DNA of 64,000 bases from Symsagittifera roscoffensis (GCF_963678635.1 NC_087063.1:78949617-79013616); one strand, 5' to 3'. Shown: positions 1 through 11,799, numbered from the stretch's first letter. Translations and numbers: made by a program. The notes: generated by a model from the sequence alone, not told the origin.

Positions 1-1339
1 ACAAAGCTAACAAAACTGAAATCAAAACTTGAAAAGAAGATTAGTGATTTGTGAATTGAGGTTACAATTGTGAGAAGAGAAACAGAAGAAAAACTGGAGG
101 AAGATGTGGAGAAACATGACATTTTGACACTGTGCCTTCACAATAGATTGTGTAGAAATAGAGAATCCAAAATAGATCCACTGACCTGTTGTTCTCAGAA
201 GTTTTAGGAACAAAAGAGTTAAAGGACTGTCTCCAACAGCGAGATAAATGCCACTGTCGTGCTAGATGACATGGAAACCTATATTGCAGAGCCGAGGTCG
301 CAGGAACTGTTGAAAACATGGAGTATTGAAGCAGTCGAATGCTAAACTTCAAGAACGAAGAAAAGTATCGAAGTTATAGAAATTCTAAGCCATGAAAGAA
401 GGATGTGAAAAAATCAGAGAAATTGAAGCAAAAAAATTAAGTTGAGACTTGTTGGACAAAACACAATAGAGAAACAAAGCTAACAAAGCTGAAATCAAAC
501 CTTGAGAAAAAAAACAATTTAATTAATCATAAAATGAGTTTATAATTGAAGCAATTAACATTGCAGTTACTATCTTGTGTGTGTTTTTAGGAACTCTCAC
601 TCAATTTTTTTGTTGCCCGGAGTGAAGAATATATTAATTTAATTTAACCTGCATGGTTGTTTTCAAACGTGCGAGAACCGTTCGATATGAGGTGAGAGTG
701 GAGGACATTATTGTTCCTACTAGCCATATAAATTTTTGATTTGAATATTCATGACAAAACAAATAAAACGATTTCGGCAAGGATGACAGAACTTAAGATA
801 ACTTTAGTTGTTTGGTTTTTTGATGATAGGATTGCCATGCGTCCCAACACTTTTGACTTTTGAAACATAGTAAAGTAGGTTTGGTTTAAGAACTTACAGT
901 AGAAGTCGAAAAAGAAAAGGTACTTCCTAGTGGTAAAAACCTTGGAATGTTCCATTGTTGCAATATGATGCCATTTATAGCACTTAGTGAGGTAATGTGA
1001 GGCAGATAAAATTTATTTTCGCTGTAACTTTTAAAAACTCTGTCCCATGGCCTTGAATCAATCAATGACTTAGTCTTCCGTTTAATATGTGCGATAATCA
1101 GTTTTCCGAGAATCAGTTTTTAAGAACAATATCGCTAACGAGAACCAAACTGAGAAAGCTAAAACAAGAAGTGACATTATGCTTAACAATTTGATTTCTG
1201 AGACAAATGAAAAACTACAAAAATCAGAACGTGGCTTTTCGCTAATGAGAACAAGACAACCGACTCAACTAAGAAGAGAGAAATTAGACTTGAATGTCAA
1301 GCAATTGCGGCAGGAAAAAGCGTTGCTTAGCTTCCTTCA
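1..1339. other. AT-rich non-coding stretch
   Basis: No credible gene is visible. A short A-rich phrase at 1-35 recurs with small changes at 474-510, so part of this stretch is itself repetitive. Reading frames here are short and have neither coding-like composition nor recognisable domains. Confidence 0.5.
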
Positions 1340-1675
1340 CCAGACGGGTAGGCTTGAGTTTTACTAGTAGCCCTCACATTGGTGAAAACATTCTTTTTCA
1401 ACAGAAAACGACAATTGAGAAGAGTCTGTCATTGGACTACAGAACTGTATTCAATAACAACTTTCAGCTCTCTGGATATGTTCTGGATTAAATTTAACCA
1501 AAATCTGATTTCATTTTAAGAAAATGAGGAGTAAAGAGTTGTGAAAAGCTTGATTTATCTAAGAGAGTATTTTGTGCTACTGAACAAAAACAAAATTATT
1601 ATCGATATTGATGTATGGACCTGTTTTCACAAGTGACCTCGTGGTCTGGGGATACTGAGACCCAGTCTTGAGCTC
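1340..1675 (+). repeat. Dispersed repeat family X, plus-strand copy 1
   Basis: This segment matches 2380-2670 along its length; both contain TGTCATTGGACTACAGAACT and, further on, ACTGAACAAAAACAA-type and CTCGTGG...GATACTGAGA phrases. The reverse complement of the second half occurs three more times at 8.9-11.4 kb. In both plus-strand copies it sits just upstream of a degenerate LTR-like stretch. It is probably a decayed part of a related retroelement; no coding capacity is seen. Confidence 0.6.
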
Positions 1676-2350
1676 GTCAGTCGGTCATATTAACGAAATT
1701 CCATTTTGGTTCGTTTGAAGATTTCAAAGTTTCGAACTGGCTCTGTCTTGCTCAAATTTCTCACAGCAACTTACTTGAAAAAATCAAAAAATGAAACACC
1801 CGAAATGACAATTGTGAGAAAGACATTAGAAAACGAATTGGAGCCAATCGCAGTTTGTCTGTATTGCTTTAGAGTAGAGTCTTCTTAACCGCATAGAGTT
1901 TCAAGAATGAGTGCAATTGAACAGAGATACCAGATCAAGTGAAATATTTTTTGATCAACTTTTGGAGTACCTCAATCGTTTGACCTGACGATCAAGAACT
2001 TCTCGAGTATTACAAAATTAACCAATTAAATTCATGATAAACTTCCTGAGTCTAATTAAAACTTCTTGAATTTCTTACCAGATTCAATATCAGAGTTTTT
2101 AACCAGATGCTTTGAGTCCCTGAATTTAAATACTTGAGTGTATTGTATCTGGCTATAGTCAGGTAAGACTAGCTTAAGGTCGATCCATCTGAGATCGATC
2201 AAGTGTAACCTACTGTCTAATAACAAACACCTATAGGAACTACTTGAAGTCCGAGCGCTTTTTTAGTTGATTTTGCGTGTTTTAGGTATTTAGAGACCTG
2301 GCCAGAAAACTTACCTGTTTCTGTCTAGAGTGAGGACTCAATTGTTACTA
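1676..2350 (+). repeat. Degenerate LTR-like segment related to the 16-kb LTR
   Basis: The stretch begins CAGTCGGTCATATT, as does the start of the intact LTR at 16,106. It then follows the LTR loosely in order: a TTTCGAA...GG block near 1730, a TTGAGTGTATT block near 2133 followed by GGTAAG, a GATCCATCTGA block near 2185, and a TTTAGGTATTTAGAGACC block near 2280. It is a diverged relative of the first ~700 bp of the intact LTR, not a recent copy. No TSD or clear end is visible. Confidence 0.6.
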
Positions 2351-2379
2351 GTCTTCCGATCTTTTTTCGCCAAATGAAA

Positions 2380-2935
2380 AGACTTGAGTTTCACAATTAA
2401 CACCTCACAGTTGTGAAGAAGACACTTTTCCAACAAAGACCGACTATTTGGAAGGGTCTGTCATTGGACTACAGAACTGTGCTTTTCGCTGCCGAACTTG
2501 TTCTGAAACTATTTGAAACAAATTGATGAGCTAGTAGTTAGGCAAAGTTCGATCCTTCTTCGATAGAGAAGCTACATTTCTCTTATGAACGAAAACAATA
2601 GAGACATTGATATGGATGTTTAGCCACGTTCTGAGGAAAGATCTCGTGGCTTGGTGTTACTGAGATCAGTCATGAGCGTGGCAATTGTTTATATCAAATA
2701 AGGTCAATTTTGATTCGGACTGAGGATGTCAAAATTTCGAATTGGCTTTGTCCTGCTCAAAAACCTTGCAGCAACTGAAATAGAAAAGTCAAAAATCAGT
2801 GCAATTGAATAGTCGATTGCGACAAAAAATCTAGACTTCATTATGGAGCCCGATTGTTTTTCGTATTTTGTGTGTATTGTACTAGAGTAGAGATTTTGTG
2901 TAACGGATAGAGAGTTCAACGACGGGGTGCAACAG
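2380..2935 (+). repeat. Dispersed repeat family X copy 2 plus partial LTR-like segment
   Basis: This is the second plus-strand copy of the repeat seen at 1340, followed at about 2690-2930 by a stretch with CAAAATTTCGAATTGGC and CAGCAACT blocks that resemble the early part of the LTR at 16.2 kb. Together with 1340-2350 it suggests two successive insertions or a tandem duplication of the same decayed element. Confidence 0.5.
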
Positions 2936-2936
2936 T

Positions 2937-2937
<1 letters not shown>

Positions 2938-3023
<86 letters not shown>
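2938..3023 (+). repeat. (GA)n microsatellite
   Basis: About 85 bp of nearly uninterrupted GA dinucleotides with a few AA or GG interruptions. A shorter GA tract lies at about 5070-5096. Confidence 0.95.
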
Positions 3024-4015
3024 TTCAATGGAAGATTTTGAAAATCACTAAATTCTTGTTTTTGACTTGACTTCATTACCGGATGCAGCTGAACAGTTTC
3101 ATTATCCCGAAGTTATTTGATAAAGTCTGATATTAGAAATGCTTTTCCAGTTTCCCTTGGAGCAATTTACGGAAGTGATTGTATTGGGAGAAAGACTATC
3201 AAAGGTTCAAACTGCCAAAAACCGGAACAGTCGCTAAAATTTTTAAATTGTTTTTGAGATTTCAGGTTCCTATGAAAACACCGTGTTTTCTGGGATATCT
3301 CTTTGTTATTGTCTTTTTAGTTTCCATTTTGATTTTCTTCAGACCCAAATTTCCGGAAATATAAGACAATGATTGTTGCCTTATTGAAAATCCGAAAAGT
3401 TTGTACAAGCTTGACTGAAGAACAGTCTTGAATAATCTTTTCCAGTACATAGGACTTGTGTATGGGACTTTTTTGATTCAGTATCTAAATGCGTGTAAGT
3501 CATTAAGCATACTTTTTATCCTAAATTGTACTATAAAAAAAATAATTTCTTTGTTTTTAGATGTAAATCAACAATCAATTGCAAAAATGGATAATTTTTA
3601 ATTTCTTCAAAATATCGAAAAAATTTCTGAGCTCAGGTTCAATTATATGGGTTCCTATTCCTCCAATAAAGTTCCTCGACTAACAAAATACTCTTTTGTA
3701 ATAAATATATCAACTTCAAGCAATGATAGAGGAGATCACTGGATCATGATTGCCCGATTGCACAAAACTTTCTAGTTTGCTGATTCTGTGGGAAGAAAAC
3801 GTTTCAACTATTCCTTTTTATTCCATGGTTCAAAGGAAACATCATAAAACTGACAATTTGTGTGGTTTTTGCGCAATGTATTCAGCATTTTTTCTTTTCA
3901 AGTCCTACCAGAAGAACTTGAACAATTTTCGTGATGTTAATGTTTTGAATTTTATCAGTAATTATATGTAAGAACGCTGTATGCTGTTACCTCATATGGG
4001 AATGAAAATTATCAA
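3024..4015. other. AT-rich non-coding stretch
   Basis: I see no gene, RNA or clear repeat. Short open frames on both strands lack domains and have no plausible splice-linked partners. Confidence 0.5.
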
Positions 4016-5069
4016 TTTTTATGGCGATCCTGGATGATTTTTCGGCACCATGACTTTCGACACCATGACAACACCGTGTGGATCGAACTCACTTAACACA
4101 GATCCGGAATACATGCCTATTCTGGAGTACCGATTGTACAGTTCATCATGTTAACCTTCTGATCGTACCGCGATAGCTTTTTAGGACAACTTAGGGAATT
4201 TTTCCGCGTTCGTTTTTGGATAAAGGCTTAATTAACTTTCTCGAGAAAACTACTGATGATGAAAAAAATAAGAAAGAACAAAAAAATTATACAAAAAAAA
4301 AGAAATGACAGTGTCACTTGAGATCCAATCATTATATTCAAATAAAATAAATTCTTAAGTACCATACTCGACTAATTGCTCCAACCATAGCAATCGGCCT
4401 AATCAAGTGCACGATTTAGAGGGTGTTGTCACTGTTTTCAGATAGCCTTGGGACTTCCAATAAAACTGGGAAGCTTTATTGGACAGGCTGCCAAGTGGAC
4501 AGCAACAAGATTTTTTTAAATCTAGATACTGTGATTTTCAAAAGTGGAAACGGAAGCTACTAGACTGCATCACGAAAAGACGGGTATCGTTAATCGCTCA
4601 GTTTATACATGAAGCGACTACCGAAAAGGATTAGTCGCAATTCCACCAAAATTTTTGACTTGAGCAAAAGTTTTTACTGAAGAGAGAGCTGGGAAATAAA
4701 TTCTTGGAATGTCTTTTGAGGGAATTTTTAGCCACCACGTCTAAGTAATATTTAATTGAGCAGAGTATAGTGACGAGTTATAAGTGGGAGGTTGGAAATT
4801 GCGGAAAAAGGGTCTTCGTGTTAAATTCTAATTATCGAAATGGTCGGAACAGATTTAGTATATCAGCCTATACTAGCAACGAAAACAATATTTAGATGCA
4901 AAAACGTAGTTGTAGATGAATCTAAATTACCTTGAGCGGTGGGATATTGGGGTTACAGATTGGAATTAAATTCAAATTTTTTCTGACAAATCTCAATGAT
5001 ATTCCTTTTTTATCCAATATTTGTAAAATACTCTGGTGCTAGAAAGGTTGAAGTCAGCTTTTTCTTTTG
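4016..5069 (+). repeat. Retroelement leader remnant, copy 1
   Basis: This ~1-kb block matches 5656-6657 at roughly 90% by eye, with the same order of landmarks: GGCGATCCTGGATG, CGTACCG.GATAGCTTTTTAG, CTTTCTCGAGAAAACTACTG, CCATAGCAATCGGCCTAATC and GAAAGGTTGAAGTCAG. Several landmarks also occur right after the left LTR of the intact element: GTACCGTGATAGCTTTTTA at 18,060 and a GTTTTCAGATAGC block at 18,395. It therefore looks like the untranslated leader of a related LTR element whose coding part is gone. Confidence 0.7.
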
Positions 5070-5264
5070 AGAGAAAGAGAGAGAGAGAGAGAAAGATTCA
5101 ATTGAGATACTATCGTGATTATTTGGGGAAGTTTTTCAATCAACAGAACTGACAGTCAAAATTATCTTGAGTAATAAAACACTTGATTACAACAGCTATC
5201 CATTTTTTATCCTTCTGAACTGTTTGAATACTTTACGGGAGTTAATTCATAGATGACGTGAAAC

Positions 5265-5650
5265 TCTGAATTTAATTAATTGAGTGTGTAAAATCTGACT
5301 ACGCTGAGGTAAGGCGAAATTTAGATTGATTCACCTGTAGTGGATCAAATGTTCACAGTGTAACTGAAAATTTACTAATTAATTGAGATCCGAACCCTGT
5401 TTTTGATAGCGTTGGCGTCTTTTAGATTTTTATAGGCCTAGCCATGGGCGCAGCTATTCTATCTAAATTGGGGGGTTTTTGGTATCAGCCTTGATGGTTT
5501 AAAGATCTCCAAGTATCAACTCTCCAAGTTCGAATTGGCTCAGACTGATTGAGGTACAAAAGCACAATGGATAGTGTATCTGACCCTTGAGCCAAAGGTT
5601 ATTTAGTCTCTTTCATTTACCCTCATATGCGACTTGAGTGAACTCTAGTA
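5265..5650 (+). repeat. Degenerate LTR segment between two leader remnants
   Basis: The stretch follows the intact LTR from about 16,640 to 16,990: the TGAGGTAAGGCGA block, the GATCAAATGTTC block, a TTTTAGATTTTTATAGGCCTAG block, a GAGGTACAAAAGCACAA block and CTGACCCTTGAGCCA. It ends directly against the second leader remnant, so the order is leader - LTR - leader. That is what unequal recombination between tandem LTR elements would leave. Confidence 0.65.
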
Positions 5651-5655
5651 TATAA

Positions 5656-6657
5656 ATTTTTATGGCGATCCTGGATGGTTTTTCGGCACTATGACTTTCG
5701 ACACCATGACGACACTGTGGATCGAACTCACTTAACACAGCTCCGGAATACATGCCTATTCTAGAGTACCGATTGTACAGTTCATCATGTTAACCTTCTG
5801 ATCGTACCGTGATAGCTTTTTAGGACAACTTAGGGAGTTTTTTCCGCGTTTGTTTTTAGATAAAGATTTAACTAACTTTCTCGAGAAAACTACTGATGAT
5901 TAAGAAAAATAGGAAAAAACAAAAAAAAACAAGCAAAAAAAAGAAATGACAAAATCACTTGAGATTGTTTCAACCATAGCAATCGGCCTAATCAAGTGCC
6001 CGGTTTAGAAGGTGTTGTCACTGTTTTCAGATAGCCTTGGGACTTCCAATAAAACTGGGAAGCTTTATTGGACAGGCTGCCAAGTGGACAGCAACAAGAT
6101 TTTTTTGATCTAGATACTGTGATTTTCAAAAGTGGAAACGGAAGCTGCTAGACTGCATCACGAAAAGACGGGTATCGTTAATCGCTCAGTTTATACATGA
6201 AGCGATTACCGAAAAGGATTAATCGCAATTCCACCAAAATTTTTGACTTGAGCAAAAGTTTTTACTGAAGAGAGAGCTGGGAAATAAATTCTTGGAATGT
6301 CTTTTGAGGGAATTTTTAGCCGCCACGTCTAAGTAAATTTTAATTGAGCAGAGTATAGTGACGAGTTGTAAGTAGGAGGCTGGAAATTGCGGAAAAAGGT
6401 TCTTCGTGTTAAATTCTAATTATCGAAATGGTCGGAACAGATTTAGTATATCAGCCAATACTAGCAACAAAAACAATATTTAGATGCAAAAAAGTAGTTG
6501 TAGATTAATCTAAATTACCTTGAGCGGTGAGATATTGGGGTTACAGATTGGAATTAAATTCAAATTTTTTTCTGTTAAATCTCAATGATATCCCTTTTCT
6601 ATCCAATATTTGTAAAATACTCTGGTGCTAGAAAGGTTGAAGTCAGGTTTTTCTTTT
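5656..6657 (+). repeat. Retroelement leader remnant, copy 2
   Basis: Second copy of the ~1-kb leader block at 4016-5069, with the same landmarks in the same order and a few small indels. Shared blocks with the intact element's leader include GTACCGTGATAGCTTTTTAG near 5804 and the GTTTTCAGATAGCC block near 6022. A tandem array begins shortly after it, as a minisatellite follows the leader in the intact element. Confidence 0.7.
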
Positions 6658-6779
6658 GTGAAGACTGAAGACTGAAGTTAAAGGTCAGTTTTTAGACTAG
6701 CAAACAAATTTTCCGATTATATATTTAACAAATCCACAGAATTTGACCGAATAATAGTTTTTAGCTGTACCGTTTTTTC

Positions 6780-7700
6780 ACCTGAGCCTTTGATAGTTCA
6801 AACATCTGCCCGAATTTTTTTTACTTGAGTCTTAGAGATTTCGAAGAACTGACAAGAGGCACGTTTTCTTGAGTCTTTTGAAGCTCGGACAACTGCCCAT
6901 AGGTACGTTTTTTGAGTCTTGAGAAGTTCCAACAATTTTTCAGCGGTTTTTGTCTTGCGAAGTTCAAACAACTGCGCAACAGTTTTGGTCTTGGGAAAAT
7001 CAAACAACTGCCCAACGTTTCTGGTATTGGGAACTTCAGACAACTGCCCAACTGCTGTCGTCCTGGAAAATTGAGACAACTGCCCGACTTTTTTAGGCTT
7101 AGGAAGTTAAACAACAGCGCAACATTTATGGTCTTGGAAGTTTCGAATAACTGTCCATTTGTTTTTGGTCTTGGGATCTGCAGACAACTGCTCAACCATT
7201 TTGGACCTTGGAAATTTAAAAAAACTGCCAAACACTTTTTCAAATCAGTCTTGGGAAGTTCAAATAATTGGCCAACGCTTTTCGTCATGTGAAGTTCAAA
7301 CAACTGCTCAACACTTTTTTTCTTGGGAAGATCAAACAACTACCCAACTTTTTTGGTCTTGGGAAAGTCAAACAAGTGCTCAACTGATATTCGTCTCGGG
7401 AAATTGAGACACCAGCTCAACAGATTTGGTTTACGGAATTTTAATTAACTGCCCAACTTTTTTGTCTTGGGAAGTTAAACAACTATGCAACTTCTTTTGG
7501 TCTTAGAAAGTTCGAAAAAAAGCCCAACTGTTTTTCGTCTCAGCATTTTGAGAGAACTGCTCAACAGTTTTATTCCTGGGAAATTCAAATCACTGCTGAA
7601 TACTTTTTTAATTCAGTCTTTGAAAGTCAAACAAAAGCTCAACGGTTTTGGTCTTGGGAAGAAGAAAAAACTGCCCAGCGGTTCCGGTTATGAATAACTG
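6780..7700. repeat. Degenerate ~36-bp tandem repeat array
   Basis: About two dozen diverged units of roughly 36-37 bp can be read, each built on GGTCTTGGGAAGTTC followed by AAACAACTGCCCAAC and a T-rich spacer. Because the period is close to a multiple of three, frames on both strands stay open: on the minus strand a 172-residue frame shows a 12-residue periodicity around QLFELPKTK. I regard the frames as by-products of the period, though a decayed repeat protein cannot be excluded. The core TCTTGGGA is shared with the minisatellite in the intact element's leader (19,480-20,182). Confidence 0.75.
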
Positions 7701-7989
7701 TCACTAAAAATGTCTCGGTTTGAGGATTCCAGCCAAGTTCTCAGATTTAGTGGCGTTATCTGGGGGTCCGCCACCCAGCTATCAGGCTATTTTTGAATGT
7801 AAACGAAAGCTTTTGAAAATTCGTTTGGTTGATGGCCTAAAAAAGATAACAAGATAGTTAGCCCTTAAGCAGATCAGAAAATTAACTGGCGAGGTTGAAA
7901 ATCAGTCAATTGGCGAGGTTGAAAGGTAACTGACGTCAGCCAGTCGTCAATAGGGACTTCTTCTACGCTCCGTCACTGTGTATTTTTCG
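7701..7989. other. Non-coding spacer
   Basis: No gene or clear repeat recognised. A short phrase AACTGGCGAGGTTGAAA is partly doubled near 7880-7920. Confidence 0.4.
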
Positions 7990-8230
7990 TGCCAATGTTA
8001 TAACTTATAGTAATTACTTGAGGTCCCAACTCTTTTTCATAGCGTTCGCCTGTTATAGGTGTTTAAAGACCTAGCTATGGCGGTGTATCTATTTCTCCCT
8101 AGAGTGTAGGATTTTTCGTTAGTAGTTTCTAACTGTAAGGATCCTATAGATACGAACCGCGAACTGATGAGACTTAGTGAACGACTGTTACTCATCTGGG
8201 GATACTGAGACCCAGCCAGGAGCTTATTAT
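7990..8230 (+). repeat. Degenerate LTR fragment
   Basis: This stretch carries an ATAGCGTTCGCCTGTTATAGG block, an AAAGACCTAGCTATGG block and a CTAGAGTGTAGGATTTTT block. They match the order of the intact LTR at about 16,750-16,860. It is followed by GGGGATACTGAGACCCAG, the plus-strand form of the phrase found inverted in the three repeat copies at 8.9-11.4 kb. Confidence 0.55.
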
Positions 8231-8589
8231 TCCTGCATATAACTAGATGTAGTGAAAGAATTTTTTGACATAACTTTCATAGAGACGGTGAAAAACACAC
8301 AAAGTTTCATCTTGACGCTAGCCAGCCGTTATAGTGTTAAGTCTTACTTTCTGTCTTGATTAATGTTCCGGGAGGTTGCTACATTTCCTTCGCTTTACCT
8401 ATCATATATTTAACTGCGGGCTACCAGCTTTCTTAATTTTCATTTCGCCACTCCTATGTTTTTTCAAACTACTTGTGAATGTTTAACAAAAGATTTTTTT
8501 TTTAACATTTAAGCTCTTTCGTATATTGCAATGGTTAAGAATTTTTGTGATTTTCCAGTTCAAAGTTAGTGGTTATTTTACCGACTTCA

Positions 8590-8862
8590 AAATAAGCAGC
8601 CGAATAGTGCGATGCTGCCAGGAATCCCCAAGATTGCAAAATTGGCCTCTAGTTTTGAATGCCCAAATTATTTTTTTGTGCGAGATACGACGAATTCTGT
8701 GATGTTTCAAAAAAACTGAGAAAACTCCATTTACAAAACAATTTATAAAACTTGAAGGTCCTTAGGCTGTAGTTGGGTTTATTCGGAATACTCTCAAAGA
8801 TTGCAATTGTTGCCTCCAAATATGACGGCGCAAATCCTTGTAGTTTTTATAACATTCGCCTG
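8590..8862 (+). repeat. Short (~150 bp) dispersed repeat units
   Basis: Loose units of the form TTGCCTCNNAATATGAC...CAAAT...GTAGTTTT...CGAGATACGACG occur here, again at about 9500-9990, and again at about 43,540-43,930. They are short, non-coding and diverged; their origin is unknown. Confidence 0.45.
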
Positions 8863-9440
8863 GAGGTACATATCAACGGAAATTAAAGCTAGATTGTAAA
8901 ACGACGGGATAGCGTCTAAACACAGCTCTATATGCTTTTAACGGTCTCTGTCAAAGACAGTTCTTTGTATGGTCCCTTTAACATTGGGTGAACAGAAACG
9001 TTACTGTTTCCGGTTTCGGCCAGAACGCTCAGATTAATTCAATTACATGCAAAAATAGTGAGCTCATGGCTTGGGTCTCAGTATCCCCAGACCACGAGGT
9101 CTTTCCTAAAAACAGGGCTACTACTTATTTATTTTATTAATACCGTTTTTGTTCAGTAGAAAAAAATCATCATTCCCATTGGAGATCGATCAACCATTTC
9201 CCTCAACTCCTAGCTTCTCATTCTCATGGTATTAATTAAATTCAACTCAAGACATACCGGGAAGCTAAATATTGTTAAAAAAACGAGTTACAGTTCTTCT
9301 CCCGAGACCCTTCCGGATTCATGAATCCGGACAAAGAGCTGTCTTGCTTCTTTCCGGAAGGCTGGTTGCTACGTTCCAACACCTTTCCTGGTTCCCGGGA
9401 TTCGCTTTGTCCCGGGAGACCTTCTGGTCGGATGTCACAG
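8863..9440 (-). repeat. Dispersed repeat family X, minus-strand copy 1
   Basis: First of three related copies (with 10,146-10,740 and 10,773-11,400). Each starts with a GGAGGTACATATC block, then a TAAAACGAC block, a CCAGAACGCT block, TGGGTCTCAGTATCCCCAGA, TTTTTGTTCAG and a CTTCCGGA block. The reverse complement of the middle part matches 1545-1680 and 2530-2690. Copies of one family therefore lie in opposite orientations within 10 kb. Confidence 0.65.
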
Positions 9441-9499
9441 TTCGAGATACGAGGTTTTTTGTGATTTTTTTCAAAAAATTTTCAGATAATTCATAATAA

Positions 9500-9990
9500 A
9501 CTTTTTGTTCAAATTAGAAAATTCCTAACCCAGTTATTGGGTGCTGTCAGGGTTTTCTCAGTGGTTTCAAATCTTGCGTCCATATTCGACTGCTTAAGCA
9601 AATCTTGCGTCTTTATGCGACTGCTTAATTGCTTTTAGTTTCCGAGATGCGACGTTTTTTTTCGTTTTTCAAAAGTTTCCTAAGAACTTAGTTACAAAAA
9701 AACTATAAAATTTTGAACGTTTTACTTGATAAAGAGACGACCCAATTGCAGCGTATACACATGTGTCGCAAATTTTGCCTTTAGTTATGAATGCTCAAAT
9801 CCTTTTTTCCGAGATATGAAAAACTTATTAGCATACAACGAGGTGTCGCCGATCTTGCGTCTAAATTCCTAAACCTATCGCAGGGTGCCCTCGGGTTACT
9901 ATCAGTGGCCTTCAAATTTCTACTAAGGTCCATCATTTTTCACGCTTTTATAGTTTTTCAAATTTGCAAGAAAATAAATCTTCTTATTGA
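9500..9990 (+). repeat. Further ~150-bp dispersed repeat units
   Basis: Contains several CAAATCTTGCGTC...CGAGATGCGACG-type units like those at 8590-8862 and 43,540-43,930, in the same orientation. The near-duplicate phrase AAATCTTGCGTC appears twice within 40 bp at about 9570-9612. No coding capacity seen. Confidence 0.45.
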
Positions 9991-10145
9991 AATTTGAAAT
10001 TACCAACACTGTAATTCGGTGCTGTCAAAGTACACTAAAAGGTTGCAGATCTTGTTTCCAATATATGCGGTTTATCATGGGTTGTCAAAAAATCAAAGCA
10101 CCGGAGGTGCGTTGCTCGCTTTTTTAAATCTGTAATATTCGCTCG

Positions 10146-10740
10146 GAAGTACATACCGATGGAAAACAAAGCTAGGTCATAAAACGACTGGCTAGCGTCT
10201 AAACACTGCTTCACATGCTTTTAACTGTCTATACATATGTCAGTTGAATGTGTGGTCCATTAACATCAGGTCTCACAGAGTCGTTCCTTTTTAAGGCTGT
10301 CGGCCAGATTGCGCAAATTTACTTAGTTATTTGCAAAAATAGCTCATGGCTGGGTCTCAGTATCCCCAGACTACGAGGTAACTCCTAAGAACAGGGCTAC
10401 TACTTGTTATCATATTACTATTGTTTTTGTTCAGTTGATAAAATTCACCATATCCATCGGAGATGGATCAACCTTTTCCCTCAACCCCTAGCTTCTCATA
10501 TTCTGAAAAATAAAATAGATAATAATTAAATTCAACTCAAGACATTCGCGGAAGCTAAAAGTTGTTTAAAACTAAGTTTCAGTCTTTTCCCAAGAGCCTT
10601 CCGGATTCTTGAATGCGTTCGAAGAGCTGCCTTGTTGTTGATTGGGAGCGGCAGTAAAATCCTCCCATTACCCCTCCGAATTCTTGGGAACTGCTCCGTA
10701 ACGATTGTAGCTGTACACTCAATACAGTTCGGCTATTCTC
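10146..10740 (-). repeat. Dispersed repeat family X, minus-strand copy 2
   Basis: Same landmark order as 8863-9440, including GGGTCTCAGTATCCCCAGAC at about 10,352 and the GGAGATGGATCAACC block near 10,458. It ends with a CCGTAACGATTGTAGC block that recurs at the end of copy 3. Confidence 0.65.
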
Positions 10741-10772
10741 GACCGTAATTCAATATATTTAACATTCGCCCG

Positions 10773-11400
10773 GAGGTACATATCGACGGAAAATAAAACT
10801 AAGCTATAAAACGACTGGCCAGCTTCTAAACAAAGCTCTACGTGCTTTTTACCGTCTCTACCAAAGCCAGTTCTTTTGGTGGTTTTCCTAACATCGGGTC
10901 GACAAAAACGTTACTGTTCTCCGGCTTCGACCAGAACGCTGAAATCAACTTAAATACTTGCAAAATTAGTGAACTCATGGCTGGGTCTCAGTATCCCCAG
11001 ACCACGAGGTCACTCCTAAAAACAGGGCTATTTGTTATATTACTATTGTTTTTGTTCAGTAGATAAAAATCATCATCTCCATCGAAGATGATGGATCAAC
11101 CCTTTCCCTCAACTCCTAGCTTCTCATTATCTGAAAATGATTCGAGATGTTACTAAAATTCATTTCAGGGCATGAACAGGAAGCTAAAAGTTCGTATAAA
11201 ATAGTTTGAGTTCAGGTCTCGAGGCCCCTCCGGATTCTGGAATCCGGTGACATAACGTTCTTATCTCCCTTCCGGAAGGCTGGACTCACCGTCCCAACAC
11301 CCTTCACTGTTTGCGTGAATTGCTCTGTAACGATTGTAGCGACACAATCGTTACAACCCGGAGCGGTCTCTGATAATTTCCAGTTGTAATTTGCTATTTC
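10773..11400 (-). repeat. Dispersed repeat family X, minus-strand copy 3
   Basis: Third copy, starting GGAGGTACATATCGACGG and carrying the CAGTATCCCCAGACCACGAG phrase near 10,990. Its end shares TGTAACGATTGTAGC with copy 2. Copies 2 and 3 lie nearly head to tail. Confidence 0.65.
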
Positions 11401-11799
11401 TCGTAGTTGTTTCTATCGCAAGTATTCTTGTTGTGTTTTTCTTCCGATTTACTTCTAAAAATGGCCGTTTCGACGTTTCTCAGAAGTGTGACGTCGCTTT
11501 TCGAATTTTTAAAAATTAAAACTTCCAGAATCTACCGACGTTCACGATTCGTCTAATCGTTTAAATAAAAAAAAAACAAAAAAAAACACTTTATTTGCAC
11601 ATCGAAATTAGTTTCAATACACAAGTGTATGTCAAATGTTTTCTGTTTTTTTTCTATCAGTTCATAAAACTATTATAACACCATTTGATATACAGAGTTA
11701 CAATAACAATGAAAAAAACAAAATCTTTTACAATTATCGATGATTACTTTTCACCTGAGAGCTTCAAGGTGGTTTAAATATAAATGTTATTATAAAAAC

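Noticed and set aside
2882-3076. Ser/Leu-rich minus-strand frame over the GA tract
   Set aside because: A microsatellite translation with no supporting context.
9272-9496. 74-residue plus-strand frame
   Set aside because: Lies in a dispersed repeat copy whose sister copies at 10.6 and 11.2 kb do not keep the frame open.
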